Below are positions 1 through 8,516 of a DNA stretch of 41,198 nucleotides, one piece after another (position 1 is the first letter of the stretch; each line of letters starts with the position of its first letter). This stretch comes from Desulfovibrio sp. TomC. Its GTDB lineage: Bacteria; Desulfobacterota; Desulfovibrionia; Desulfovibrionales; Desulfovibrionaceae. The stretch is taken from NCBI RefSeq assembly GCF_000801335.2, contig NZ_JSEH01000031.1, positions 1 to 41,198 of the forward strand. The letters run 5' to 3'. The notes beneath the pieces were generated by a model. The model was not told the DNA's origin. It worked only from the letters and a program-made list of their open reading frames with translations, and did no database searches. The position numbers were made by a program, and so were the translations under genes.

Positions 1-29
1 GATGCTCTATCCAGCTGAGCCACGGGCGC
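1..29 (-). tRNA. partial tRNA (5' half), probably tRNA-Arg
   Basis: Read on the minus strand, the first 29 bases give a canonical tRNA 5' end: a 7-nt acceptor strand GCGCCCG, the TG linker, a D-stem GCTC/GAGC around AGCTGGATA, and the start of the anticodon stem. The anticodon and the 3' half lie off the left edge, so the isotype cannot be read. An Arg identity is only inferred from the acceptor and D-arm sequence. Confidence 0.75.
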
Positions 30-90
30 ACGGGGGCAACCTAAATGGCCCGTCCCGCGCCGTCAAGCCGGCAATGCCGGGGAGATGTCC

Positions 91-432
91 ATGCCTGACA
101 GTCTGCCGCCCACGAGCGTTGTTGTTTGCGTCAGCCGCGTCCTGGCTCCGATTTATCCGCAGTTTTTGGCGATACAGCGTGAGCATCTCACTGCCCTGGC
201 CGATGCTCTGGAGATCGGCGATGTCGCAACCGCCGGCCGGCTGGCCCACAGCGCCAAAGGCGCGGCCGGCACCTATGAGCTGCCGGCCGCCGCCGCCATT
301 GCCGGCGATCTCGAAGCCGCCGTCGCCAGGGGCGAGGTGGAACTGGCCAGTCGCCTGCTCGGTGAACTGACCGGCTATTTTTCCGGCCTGGATGTGGCCT
401 TCACGGATGCACCGCTCTTGCCCGGGGCCTGA
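91..432 (+). CDS. Hpt (histidine phosphotransfer) domain protein
   Basis: This 113-residue soluble protein is a single Hpt four-helix bundle. The phosphoacceptor motif is AHSAKGAAG, with His53 as the probable phosphorylated residue, followed by the usual helix of small and acidic residues. Such proteins relay phosphate between hybrid kinases and response regulators. I chose ATG 91 over ATG 85 because GGAG at 81-84 is correctly spaced only for ATG 91. A lone receiver gene follows 65 nt downstream on the same strand, so the two may be partners, but no kinase is adjacent. The family call is fairly secure; the partners are inferred. Confidence 0.75.
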   Translation: MPDSLPPTSVVVCVSRVLAPIYPQFLAIQREHLTALADALEIGDVATAGRLAHSAKGAAGTYELPAAAAIAGDLEAAVARGEVELASRLLGELTGYFSGLDVAFTDAPLLPGA

Positions 433-497
433 AAACATCGTAGTGGGGACAACGGATACGGCCAACCCTGCATTTTCCTGCCGACTTTGGAGCTGCG

Positions 498-911
498 ATG
501 CGTTTTCTGATCGTTGACGACGATGAGAGCATCATCCTTTTCTTGCGGACCTTTCTTTCCGCCCATGCCGAGTGCATCACCGCCGCCAACGGCCTGGAAG
601 CCGTATCGGCTTTTGAGGCCGCCATGGAGGAGGGCCGGCCCTTTGCCGCCGTCTTCATGGATATTTTGCTGCCGGGCATCATGGACGGCAATGAAGTGGT
701 CCAGGCCTTGCGCCGCATCGAAGACAGCCGCGAAGGCGCTGTCGCTCCCTTCAAACTCATCATGATCTCGGTTCTGACCGACACCCAAAACGTCAGCGAG
801 TCCTTTTTCCATGGCCGGGCCGACGCCTATCTGCCAAAGCCCCTGCGCCGCGAAACCCTGCTGGCCGAACTGGTCAAGCTCGGACTCGCGGAACTCCCCC
901 TGCCCAACTGA
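498..911 (+). CDS. stand-alone response regulator receiver (CheY-like)
   Basis: The protein has 137 residues and is one receiver domain with no output domain. The acidic pocket is Asp7-Asp8-Asp9, the phosphoacceptor is Asp55 in the VFMDILLPG strand, Ser91 takes the Thr/Ser switch position and Lys114 sits in YLPKP. GGAG at 489-492 serves ATG 498. It follows the Hpt gene and may receive phosphate from it. Its 3' end faces the minus-strand gene at 930 with only 18 nt between. Its target, whether a motor, an enzyme or another protein, cannot be read from sequence. Confidence 0.85.
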   Translation: MRFLIVDDDESIILFLRTFLSAHAECITAANGLEAVSAFEAAMEEGRPFAAVFMDILLPGIMDGNEVVQALRRIEDSREGAVAPFKLIMISVLTDTQNVSESFFHGRADAYLPKPLRRETLLAELVKLGLAELPLPN

Positions 912-929
912 GCCTCCCCACCGCCGCCG

Positions 930-1487
930 TTACGGCCTGGCCTTGGGCCGGCAGGCCCCCTGGCAACAGCCGCCGGAAAGCATCTCGCTGTAGGCGAAAA
1001 GGATGCGCCGTTCCCGGTCAAGCGCCTCGTCGGAAAGCGGCGCGATCGGCCCGGCCAGACCAGGCAGGTCGGCATAGCGCGGCACGGCCCGCATCCCCCG
1101 TCCGATTTCCCGACCGTCGGCCACGGCCAGCAGCACGGCGTCGCGGGTGTCGGTGACCAGCACCAGCGGCACCGGCCCCTGGTCGTAGACCCGGGCGGCG
1201 GCCAGGGATTCGCGCACGTAGGACCCGGGCTCCCCGGAGCAGAAGATGACAAAAAGCAGGGTGCGTCCGGCCTCGTCGGTGGCCGCCAGATCCACCATGC
1301 GGGTGTAGGTGCTCCCGTCGGCGGGAAAGCAGACCCCGACCTTGGGCGTCAGGCGCTCCCGGGGGTAGCCGCGCTCCTCTACCAGCATTCGGGCCAGACC
1401 CTGGCGAAGTTCCTCGTAGGATGTCTCCACCAGTTCCTCGCCGGTCAGATAATCGCGGATCACGTTGCCCAGGGATTCCTCGTGCAT
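930..1487 (-). CDS. solo HsdR N-terminal (type I restriction R-like) domain protein
   Basis: This 185-residue protein resembles the HSDR_N_2 family, the N-terminal nuclease-like domain of type I restriction R subunits. It has an N-terminal helical part (IRDYLTGEELVETSYEEL), then Glu-rich RQGLARMLVEERGYP, then a PKVGVCFP strand followed by VDLAAT, matching the nuclease-fold order. No helicase motor or HsdM/HsdS gene is nearby, so it is not a working restriction system. The C terminus carries a Gly-Gly-Cys-Cys stretch. It lies 12 nt downstream of the membrane-protein gene that ends at 1500, in the same direction, so the two probably form an operon. The cellular role is unknown. Confidence 0.6.
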   Translation of the reverse strand: MHEESLGNVIRDYLTGEELVETSYEELRQGLARMLVEERGYPRERLTPKVGVCFPADGSTYTRMVDLAATDEAGRTLLFVIFCSGEPGSYVRESLAAARVYDQGPVPLVLVTDTRDAVLLAVADGREIGRGMRAVPRYADLPGLAGPIAPLSDEALDRERRILFAYSEMLSGGCCQGACRPKARP

Positions 1488-1499
1488 GGGATGCCTCCG

Positions 1500-3200
1500 T
1501 CAGGGCGTTTGGGAAAACAGCCCGGGCCGGCGACGCGCCAGCCGGCCAAGGGCCAGAATCAGGGCGGCAAAGAGCAGGCCGGCCGCCGGCAACAGGATGC
1601 CCCGGTGGTAGGTCCTGGCCCGCACGATCACTTGGCGCGAGGCCGCCGTCACTTCGAGAACGGCCGGGGCCTGGGGAGCGGTCGTAGGAACGGGCCGGGC
1701 ATTGTCCAGCGTATAGCCGCCAAGGGCCGCAGCCGGCAACCAGGGCAGCTCGATGCGGTCTCCGACAGCGCCGGGCGGCGTGATGACCACCTCCGTCGGC
1801 GTGGCCGCAACCGGCAGCCGGATGTCGCCGCACAAGGCCGTAATGCGGTCGGCGTAGTAATCGGCCAGGGACAGGCGGCCGATGAAATTGGGCTGTTCGG
1901 TCAGTGACGGCATGAGCTGGCGGTTGCGGTCGTAAAAGGTCAGGCAGGTCAGCCCGGCCAGGGCGTAGACGCCAAAGGTCCGCCATTGTTCCGGCCGCGC
2001 CGTCGGCCAGGGACCAAGCCGGGCGGCGAGAAAAAAGAACAGGAAGTTGAGGGCGATAAAGAGGAACCGGAAGGGATAGATTTCCGAGGCCAGGGGCGGG
2101 ACGATCTCGCAGAGGCTGCGCCAGATCGTGCCCCAGCCAAGGAGCAGGAACACGGCGGCCGAAACCAGGGCGGCCAGTTGCGGGCCAAAGCGGTTGCCGG
2201 CCGGCCGGCCGTGGCGGCAGAGGGCAACGACCAGCTCCCCGGCCAGCCACAGGACCAGGACCGCAAAGGCCGGTCCCATGAGGATGGAGCCGTCGTAGAA
2301 GGCCACGCGGTAGTGGGAATAGGTCTCGGGAAACTGGAACATGGGAAAATCAGCGTCGGCCAAAAGCCCCCAGACATCGGCCAGGGACTGGTAGCCGTAG
2401 CCCGGGATGCGCTGCCAGCCGCCGTAGACGGCGGATACGGCGTGGACCTTGGGGGCAACCAGCACGAGGACGCCGGCAAAAAAAGCCCCGACCCGGGCCA
2501 GGGCGGCGGGGCGGCGGGTGAAAAGCGCCAGCAGGACGGCGTAGCAGCCGGCGGCCAGACAGATCCAGACGAACAGGTGCAGCGCGCCCTGGTAGAAGAC
2601 GGCGGCCCCGAGCAGGCAGGCCCCGGCCAGATCCCGGCTGCGCCAGGGGCGTCCGACCAGACAGGCGGCCAGGGCCGGGGCCAGGCACAGGCTGATCTGG
2701 GGCGAATAGCCGATGGCCAGATGCTGGACGAGCCAGGGATTGCCCAGAAACAGGACCAGCAGCAGGACCGCCTGTCCGGTGTCCCAGCCAAGCCGCCTGG
2801 CCAAAAATCGCACCCCCCAGGCCGCCGCCAGCAGGTGCAGCCCGAAATAGGTTTTCACAAAGGCCATGAACGGCAGGACAACGGCCAGAGGGAGCAGGGG
2901 GGAAAGGCTTATGACCTCGGGATTGGACCAGTAGGACAGGTCTTGCAGGGTGGAAAACCAGTCGATCTGCTGGGGAATGACCAGAAACGAGGCCGGGAGC
3001 TGGCTGAACCGGGTCAGGGCGTCGTGGAGGAAGGCGAAATAAAAAAGGTCCTTGGACCAGTCGAGGATGCCGACCCGGTCGGAAAAGAGAAATTCTCCAT
3101 AAAAAAACCAGACAAGGGCCAGGGCGAAGGCCCAATAGACCGCTGCCGCCGGCGATACGGGCGGCGTCCGGAGGGGCGCGGCGACTGGGCTTTTGGGCAT
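1500..3200 (-). CDS. multi-pass membrane protein, GT-C glycosyltransferase-like
   Basis: The 566-residue protein has about a dozen hydrophobic segments. After the first one, an extracytoplasmic loop contains aromatic and acidic residues (GILDWSKDLFYFAF), a layout seen in GT-C fold glycosyltransferases and YfhO-like proteins. A C-terminal soluble part of about 100 residues is followed by a last membrane segment and a basic tail (LARRRPG). The likely activity is transfer of a sugar from a lipid carrier at the outer face of the inner membrane, but the substrate cannot be given. The start at 3200 has only a distant AAGGA upstream. It is divergent from the dynamin-like GTPase gene and co-directional with the HsdR-N-like gene. 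Confidence 0.55.
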   Translation of the reverse strand: MPKSPVAAPLRTPPVSPAAAVYWAFALALVWFFYGEFLFSDRVGILDWSKDLFYFAFLHDALTRFSQLPASFLVIPQQIDWFSTLQDLSYWSNPEVISLSPLLPLAVVLPFMAFVKTYFGLHLLAAAWGVRFLARRLGWDTGQAVLLLVLFLGNPWLVQHLAIGYSPQISLCLAPALAACLVGRPWRSRDLAGACLLGAAVFYQGALHLFVWICLAAGCYAVLLALFTRRPAALARVGAFFAGVLVLVAPKVHAVSAVYGGWQRIPGYGYQSLADVWGLLADADFPMFQFPETYSHYRVAFYDGSILMGPAFAVLVLWLAGELVVALCRHGRPAGNRFGPQLAALVSAAVFLLLGWGTIWRSLCEIVPPLASEIYPFRFLFIALNFLFFFLAARLGPWPTARPEQWRTFGVYALAGLTCLTFYDRNRQLMPSLTEQPNFIGRLSLADYYADRITALCGDIRLPVAATPTEVVITPPGAVGDRIELPWLPAAALGGYTLDNARPVPTTAPQAPAVLEVTAASRQVIVRARTYHRGILLPAAGLLFAALILALGRLARRRPGLFSQTP

Positions 3201-3416
3201 GGGCTGGCGTCATCCTTTGGGGTTGCGGCTGGTCGGCGCGCCGGTCCGGCGCGGGCCGTCCCGGCGCGTTGCGGCCGCGCAGCCCGGGGATAGCGGGTAT
3301 GCGCGGCCCTGGGCAAGCCCCGGGAGAGCGAAATCCGTGGTTTCTTGGTCCTGGCAAGCCTTGCCGCCTCGACGAATCCCGAATCATTTGATAGAGAAGG
3401 CCACTCGACTTGGGCA

Positions 3417-3425
3417 GGGGGGGGG
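3417..3425 (+). repeat. homopolymeric G9 tract at the translation start
   Basis: Nine consecutive G residues end two bases before the ATG at 3427, exactly where the ribosome-binding site of the dynamin-like gene must lie. The tract replaces a normal Shine-Dalgarno sequence. Runs of this length can change by slippage, which would alter the spacing or strength of translation initiation. Confidence 0.85.
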
Positions 3426-3426
3426 C

Positions 3427-4944
3427 ATGGAAGACGGCAGACTGCATGACAGGCTGACAAGCCTCAAGGAACATCTGCAACTGGAGAACCCGCTTCTGGT
3501 CGAGGCGGTCGGCAGTTTCAAAAAACTCGACAAGGTCTGCCGGGGCCTGGGGCTTATTGCCCACGATCAGTCCACGGTCTCCCAGATCGCCTGGTGGCCG
3601 CTCATTTCCATCCTGGGACCCTTTTCCGCCGGCAAATCGACCTTCATCAACAACTACCTGGACATCCCGGTGCAGCAGACCGGCTCCCACGCCGTGGACG
3701 ACAAGTTCACGGTGGTCTGCTACAACGCCGCCGGCGAATCCCGGGTGCTGCCCGGCACGGCGCTCAACGCCGACCTGCGCTTCCCCTTTTACAAGATGAG
3801 CGAGGAACTCGAAAAGGTCGAACCCGGCGAGGGCGGCCGCATCGATTCCTATATCCGGCTCAAGACCTGCCCCAGCGACAAGCTGCGCGGGCTGATCCTG
3901 ATCGACTCCCCGGGGTTTGACGCCGACGCCCAGCGCACGGCCACGCTGCGCATCACCAACCACATCATGGACCTGTCCGATCTGGTGCTGGTGCTGTTTG
4001 ACGCCCGCCGTCCCGAACCCGGGGCCATGCGCGACACCCTCACCCATCTTGTGGCGGCCACCATCAACCGCCGCGACTCCAATAAGTTTATTTATATCCT
4101 GAACCAAATGGACATTGCCGCCCGTGAGGACAACCCTGAAGAGGTCGTGGGCGCGTGGCAGCGCGCCCTGGCCCAGCAGGGCCTCACGGCCGGCAAGTTT
4201 TATCGCATCTATTCGCCCTCGGCCGCCGTGCCCATCGCCGACCCGGCCCTGCGCCAACGCTTCGAGGCCAAGCGCGACGCCGATCTGGCCAGCATTCATA
4301 CCCGCATGAACCAGGTGCGGGTGGAGCGGGCCTATCGCATTGTCGGGGAGCTTGAGAAGCTGGCCCGGGAAGTTGAGGACGTGCGGGTGCCGGAGCTGCG
4401 CCACATGCTCATGCGCTGGCGTTCGGGCACGCTTTCGCGCGACGCCATGCTCTTTGGCGGCATCGGGATCGTGCTTTTGGCGCTGTATCTGCTGACCGGC
4501 CATCCGTTCACGGCCGGGGTGTCGCCGGCCTGGCTTGGCTGGGTGTTCGATGAAACCTGGCGGACCATCCCGTTTCTGGCCGTGTGTCTGGGCGGGGCGG
4601 GCTGGCTGCACATGCTGGCGCGCAAGTGGTCGGCGGCGGCCGTGGCCCGGCTGGTGGCCAAGAGCTATCCCTACGGTCCCATCCGCGAGGGGCTGGTGCG
4701 GGCCTTTTACAAGAATACCGCCCCCTGGCGCTCGATTTTCCGGGTGGAGCCGGCCGGCTGGGGAGCCAAGTACCGAAAGCTCCTCGTCTCGGTCATCGCC
4801 GACAGCGAACGCTTCATCCAGACCTTAAACGACCGCTACGCCCATCCCTCGGGCGTGTCGGCCGCCGCCGTGCAGCAGCAACAGCAGGCGGAACAGGCGC
4901 CAAATCCCCAGGAACCGCCGCATTCGGAGCCGGAGCCGGCCTAG
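3427..4944 (+). CDS. dynamin-like GTPase with two membrane segments
   Basis: The protein has 505 residues. The GTPase motifs are a P-loop GPFSAGKST (64-72), G3 motif DSPG (160-163) and a G4-type NQMD (226-229), in the spacing of bacterial dynamin-like/EHD-like proteins. The region after the G domain is helical. Two hydrophobic segments (about residues 340-358 and 379-397) suggest anchoring in the inner membrane, and the C-terminal tail is rich in Gln, Pro and Glu. A role in membrane remodelling or repair is known for the family but is inference here. ATG 3427 was chosen because the frame upstream codes for a low-complexity Arg/Pro sequence. The gene appears monocistronic. Confidence 0.75.
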   Translation: MEDGRLHDRLTSLKEHLQLENPLLVEAVGSFKKLDKVCRGLGLIAHDQSTVSQIAWWPLISILGPFSAGKSTFINNYLDIPVQQTGSHAVDDKFTVVCYNAAGESRVLPGTALNADLRFPFYKMSEELEKVEPGEGGRIDSYIRLKTCPSDKLRGLILIDSPGFDADAQRTATLRITNHIMDLSDLVLVLFDARRPEPGAMRDTLTHLVAATINRRDSNKFIYILNQMDIAAREDNPEEVVGAWQRALAQQGLTAGKFYRIYSPSAAVPIADPALRQRFEAKRDADLASIHTRMNQVRVERAYRIVGELEKLAREVEDVRVPELRHMLMRWRSGTLSRDAMLFGGIGIVLLALYLLTGHPFTAGVSPAWLGWVFDETWRTIPFLAVCLGGAGWLHMLARKWSAAAVARLVAKSYPYGPIREGLVRAFYKNTAPWRSIFRVEPAGWGAKYRKLLVSVIADSERFIQTLNDRYAHPSGVSAAAVQQQQQAEQAPNPQEPPHSEPEPA

Positions 4945-4951
4945 TGCCGCG

Positions 4952-4981
4952 TTCACAACAAACAAGTATGTTTTTTGTGAA
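4952..4981 (+). repeat. AT-rich stem-loop after the dynamin-like gene
   Basis: Arms at 4952-4964 and 4969-4981 pair over 13 bp with one mismatch around a 4-nt loop (AGTA). It starts 8 nt after the stop codon and is far more AT-rich than its surroundings. A short A/T stretch follows (to 4995), so it may end transcription or mark the promoter region of the aminotransferase gene. Confidence 0.6.
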
Positions 4982-5002
4982 TAAAAATTATAAATGCACA
5001 GT

Positions 5003-5025
5003 GTTGGCGTTTGGCAAACGCTAAC
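5003..5025 (+). repeat. second stem-loop in the aminotransferase leader
   Basis: Ten-base arms GTTGGCGTTT (5003-5012) and AAACGCTAAC (5016-5025) pair around a GGC loop, with one G-T pair. No T tract follows. Confidence 0.55.
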
Positions 5026-5074
5026 GGAAAGGCCCGAACACCACACGCGATTTCCGGCCTGAAGAGGCGATCCT

Positions 5075-5123
5075 GCAACCGCCCGGCCGGGCAGCTCTCG
5101 GGGCTGCCCGGCCGGGCGGTTGC
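5075..5123 (+). repeat. perfect 21-bp inverted repeat in the aminotransferase leader
   Basis: Arms at 5075-5095 and 5103-5123 are perfectly complementary over 21 bases, almost all G and C, around a 7-nt loop TCTCGGG. There is no U-run after it, so it is not a standard intrinsic terminator. It lies about 120 nt upstream of the aminotransferase start. Confidence 0.8.
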
Positions 5124-5242
5124 CGTTTGGAGCGAGGGACCGGCGGCCGGCAAAAAGAGCCGTGTCGTTTCGCGCTCTTGCCGACAGCCGCCCGCAGCGC
5201 TACACCTTCCCGTCTCCACCCACCACAACCGGACGGCCAAGC

Positions 5243-6388
5243 ATGAATCCCGCCTGCAAGGACATCACCTCGTTTCTCGTCATGGACATCCTCGAACGCG
5301 CCCACGCCATCGAGGCGGCCGGCAACCGGGTCATCCACCTCGAAATCGGCGAACCCGATTTCGATATCCCGGACTGCGTCAAGGAGGCGGCGAGAAAGGC
5401 CGTGACCGAGGGGCGCACCCACTATACCCACAGCCTGGGCATCCCGGAACTGCGCCAGGCCATTTGCGACCTGCACGCCCGGGAATACGGCGTGGCCGTG
5501 TCCCCGGACCGGGTGCTGGTCACCGGCGGCACCTCCCCGGCCATGCTGCTGGCCTTCGGGGCCATGGCCAAGCCGGGAAAGCACATCCTGCTGACCGACC
5601 CGGCCTATGCCTGCTATCCCAATTTTCTGCGCTTTACCGGCCTTGTCCCGCGCTACGTGCCCGTGGCCGAGGAGGACGGCTTCCAGTGGACGCCGCAGCT
5701 CGTCTGGGACAGCGTCAACGAAGGGACCGCCGGCATCCTGCTCAATTCCCCGGCCAACCCCACCGGCACGCTCATTGCCCCGGAAGCCGTCGAGGCGGCC
5801 TGCGCCACCGGCGTTCCGGTCATTTCCGACGAGATCTACCACGGCCTGACCTACGGCGAAGCCGCCCGCTGCGCCCTGGAATTTTCCGACGACGCCCTGG
5901 TCTTGAACGGGTTTTCCAAACGGTTCGCCATGACCGGCCTGCGCCTGGGCTACCTGATCGCCCCGGCCCCCATGATGGGGCTGCTCCAAAAGCTCCAGCA
6001 GAATCTGTTCATTTGCGCCGGCTCGGTGTCCCAGTGGGCCGGGCTGGCGGCGCTTTCGCCGGATGGTCTGGCCGCAGCCGAGGCGATGCGCCAGACCTAT
6101 GACGCCCGGCGTCGGGCCTTGCTCGCCGGGCTGGCCAAGCTGGGGTTGGCTCCGCGCACCGAACCCACCGGGGCCTTTTACGTCTTTGTGCGCACCGACC
6201 ACCTGCACCCCGATTCCCTGGCCCTGGCCTATGACATCCTGGAAAAAGCCCATGTCGGCGTCACCCCGGGCATTGACTTCGGCCCCGGCGGCGAGGGGCA
6301 TCTGCGTTTTTCCTACGCCAATTCCCTGGAAAACATCGAGGAAGGCCTTTCGCGCCTTGGCCGCTATATCGCCGGCCACTGCGGCTAG
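5243..6388 (+). CDS. PLP-dependent class I/II aminotransferase (aspartate/aromatic type)
   Basis: The 381-residue length is normal for fold-type I aminotransferases. Visible motifs are EIGEPDFD near the N terminus, the SPANPTG segment (169-175) with cofactor-contacting Asn171, Asp196 and Tyr199 in SDEIYHG, the Schiff-base lysine Lys226 in GFSKRFAMTGLRLGY, and HLRFSYA near the C terminus with the substrate-carboxylate Arg. It should transfer an amino group between an amino acid and a 2-oxoacid in the cytoplasm; the preferred substrate cannot be told. ATG 5243 is the first start consistent with family N termini, since the upstream in-frame extension is Arg/Pro-rich. A terminator shared with the opposing kinase gene follows. 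Confidence 0.85.
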   Translation: MNPACKDITSFLVMDILERAHAIEAAGNRVIHLEIGEPDFDIPDCVKEAARKAVTEGRTHYTHSLGIPELRQAICDLHAREYGVAVSPDRVLVTGGTSPAMLLAFGAMAKPGKHILLTDPAYACYPNFLRFTGLVPRYVPVAEEDGFQWTPQLVWDSVNEGTAGILLNSPANPTGTLIAPEAVEAACATGVPVISDEIYHGLTYGEAARCALEFSDDALVLNGFSKRFAMTGLRLGYLIAPAPMMGLLQKLQQNLFICAGSVSQWAGLAALSPDGLAAAEAMRQTYDARRRALLAGLAKLGLAPRTEPTGAFYVFVRTDHLHPDSLALAYDILEKAHVGVTPGIDFGPGGEGHLRFSYANSLENIEEGLSRLGRYIAGHCG

Positions 6389-6408
6389 GCCCTGGTTTGG
6401 TGTCCAAT

Positions 6409-6436
6409 AAAAAAACCGCCGTGGGCCGGTTTTTTT
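6409..6436. terminator. bidirectional intrinsic terminator
   Basis: AAAAAAACCG (6409-6418) pairs with CGGTTTTTTT (6427-6436) around an 8-nt loop. It ends with seven T on the plus strand and seven T on the minus strand, between the convergent aminotransferase and hybrid-kinase genes. Confidence 0.85.
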
Positions 6437-6479
6437 ATGCGATCATCCTGTCCGGGGCTATCGGGACCGGGCCAGTATC

Positions 6480-8516
6480 CTACTTGGCCATCGCCCGGGC
6501 CATGGCCGCCACCAGCTCGGCCGGCTCGAACGGTTTGGTCACATACTCGTCCATGCCGGCCTCCCGTCCTTTTTCCCGATCCGAATCCATGGCGTAGGCT
6601 GTCAGCGCCACTACCGGGATGGTGGGGGCAAGGCCCTGGACCTGGCCCGACCGGATGAGCCGCGTGGCCTCCAGGCCGTTTAAGCGCGGCATCTGGATAT
6701 CCATGAGCACCAGATCGTAGGCCGCCCGGCCCAGCATGACCAGGGCTTCCCGTCCGTCCGCGGCGCTGTCCACGGTGTGCCCGAGCTTTTGCAGGGCGCG
6801 GACTGTGAAGATGCGGTTGACCGGCTCGTCCTCGGCCAGAAGAATGCGCAGGCCCCCGCCGGGTGGGGCGGCCTGGGCGGCCGGGGCGGCCGGGACGGCC
6901 AGGGGCGGCCTGGGGTGGAGCCGGGGAGGGCGCTCGGCGGCGGGCAGGCCGCATTCCAGCGTGGCGTAAAACGTGCTCCCCTGGCCCGGGTTGGAAGAGA
7001 AGGTGATGTCGCCGCCAAGCATGGTGGCCAGCTTGCGGGCGATAGCCAGCCCCAGGCCGGCCCCGCTGTACTTTTTGGTTAGATAGTTCTCGCCGATGCC
7101 AAACGGCTCGAAAATGGTGGCCGTTGCCCCGGGATCAATCCCGACGCCGGTATCCTCCACAGCCAACAGCAGGCGCACGCGCGTGGAGGTGTTGCCGGTG
7201 CCCTGGTCGGCCGGCTGACGGTCAAGACCCGGCTTGTCCAGGCCGATGCGAACGGCGACATGTCCTTTCTTCGTGTATTTGAAGGCATTGGACAGGAGAT
7301 TGATCAAAATTTGTTTGGCCCGGTTGGCGTCGCCGACGACCCGTGTCGGCAGCAGTGGATCGAAAACGTAGGTGAACTCAAAGGAACGCAGCAGACTCTG
7401 GGCGGCAAAATTGCGCAGAAGCGGCGTGAGTTCGTCTTTGAGGTCAAACTCCCGTTCGGTCAGCCGTATCCGCCCGGATTCGACATTGGACAAGTCGAGC
7501 AAATCACCGACGATATGCACCAGCGTGCTGGCCGACTGTTTGATGATGCCCAGGTATTCCCGGGCTTCATCATCGGTTTCCTTGTCAAGCAGCAGCTGGG
7601 ACATGCCCAGGATGCCGTTTAAGGGCGTGCGCAGTTCATGGCTGATATTGGCCAAAAACTGGGTCTTGGCGGTGTTCGCCGTTTCGGCTGCCCGCTTGGA
7701 GGCCAAAAGCTCCTGCTCCAGGCGCTTTTGCTCGGTGACGTCGTCAAAGGCCCAGATCACGCCTTCGGCCGCATCGCAGGGGCTGATCATCCGGGCGGCA
7801 GCGCGCAAGACCAGCGGGGAACCGTCCGAGCGGCGCAGGGTGTATTCCCCGATATGTCTCCCGTTGGCGCAGAGGTCCTCATAGGCGGTTTTGAGAAAGA
7901 GCGCGTGGCTTTCGGGGCTGGGGAAGAGACTCTCGGCGGTCGCGCCGTACAGTTCCCCGGCAGTGCGGCCAAGCAATTCAGCTCCCCGGGCGTTTATTTT
8001 TTCGCAACGGTGGTTCCGGGCCAAGAGCACGCCGACCAGGGCATTGTCAAAGATGGTTTCCATCTCCCGAAGGGCCTTGGCCAGAATGAGGCGGGCCTCG
8101 ATTTCACCTGAGAGAATAAGGACATGGGCTTCCATGCCCCCGTTTGCGCCGCTCCGTCGGATCGCCCGGGTGCGTACGGCCATGGTCGATCCGTCGGCGC
8201 GGCGCAAAAGCTCTTCCAGACACACCGGACCCTGGCTGGCGGTCAGGGATTCCAGCAGGGGATCGCGTTCCCGGACAGCCCGGTAGAGCGCCTCGCCGGC
8301 CGTGCGGCCAAGCAGTCCTGCGGCATCGTCGTAGCCAAGCGCCCTGGCCCCGGACTTGGACAGCCACTCCAGACGGTCCATGCCGTCTGTGCGATAGGTC
8401 AGATCGCTGTGCGTTTGAGCGGCCTGCTCAAAGGCGCAGAAACCGGCCAGCAACGCCTGGTTGCCGAGCTCCCGGGCATCGGCCGGGCCGGCGTCTCCTT
8501 TCTTGCTGTCAGCCAT
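6480..8516 (-). CDS. hybrid sensor histidine kinase (PAS-PAS-HisKA-HATPase-REC)
   Basis: The 678-residue protein has no clear membrane segment, so it probably senses inside the cytoplasm. In order it has a PAS-like domain (about 30-140), a second PAS domain (about 150-265), HisKA with phosphorylated His293 in NISHELRTPLNG, an ATPase domain (N box NLLSNAFKY, G1 DTGVGID, G2 GAGLGLAI), a Pro/Ala linker and a C-terminal receiver (from about 557) with phosphoacceptor Asp606 and Lys661. The attached receiver implies a phosphorelay through an Hpt protein; the lone Hpt at 91 is a possible partner. GGGAG just upstream supports the start at 8516. Confidence 0.88.
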   Translation of the reverse strand: MADSKKGDAGPADARELGNQALLAGFCAFEQAAQTHSDLTYRTDGMDRLEWLSKSGARALGYDDAAGLLGRTAGEALYRAVRERDPLLESLTASQGPVCLEELLRRADGSTMAVRTRAIRRSGANGGMEAHVLILSGEIEARLILAKALREMETIFDNALVGVLLARNHRCEKINARGAELLGRTAGELYGATAESLFPSPESHALFLKTAYEDLCANGRHIGEYTLRRSDGSPLVLRAAARMISPCDAAEGVIWAFDDVTEQKRLEQELLASKRAAETANTAKTQFLANISHELRTPLNGILGMSQLLLDKETDDEAREYLGIIKQSASTLVHIVGDLLDLSNVESGRIRLTEREFDLKDELTPLLRNFAAQSLLRSFEFTYVFDPLLPTRVVGDANRAKQILINLLSNAFKYTKKGHVAVRIGLDKPGLDRQPADQGTGNTSTRVRLLLAVEDTGVGIDPGATATIFEPFGIGENYLTKKYSGAGLGLAIARKLATMLGGDITFSSNPGQGSTFYATLECGLPAAERPPRLHPRPPLAVPAAPAAQAAPPGGGLRILLAEDEPVNRIFTVRALQKLGHTVDSAADGREALVMLGRAAYDLVLMDIQMPRLNGLEATRLIRSGQVQGLAPTIPVVALTAYAMDSDREKGREAGMDEYVTKPFEPAELVAAMARAMAK

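Noticed and set aside
1-432. Integration site of a mobile element at the tRNA
   Set aside because: Only the 5' half of the tRNA is in the window, no integrase gene is near, and no direct repeat of the tRNA end was noticed.
2350-4611. Very long minus-strand frame across the dynamin-like GTPase gene
   Set aside because: It overlaps a gene with clear GTPase motifs and has His/Gly/Pro-rich composition typical of an antisense shadow in GC-rich DNA.
4953-4980. HcpR/CRP-like operator suggested by TCACAA and TTGTGA
   Set aside because: The half-sites point the wrong way (TCACAA first, 16-nt spacing) compared with TTGTGA-N6-TCACAA; the block is better explained as a stem-loop.
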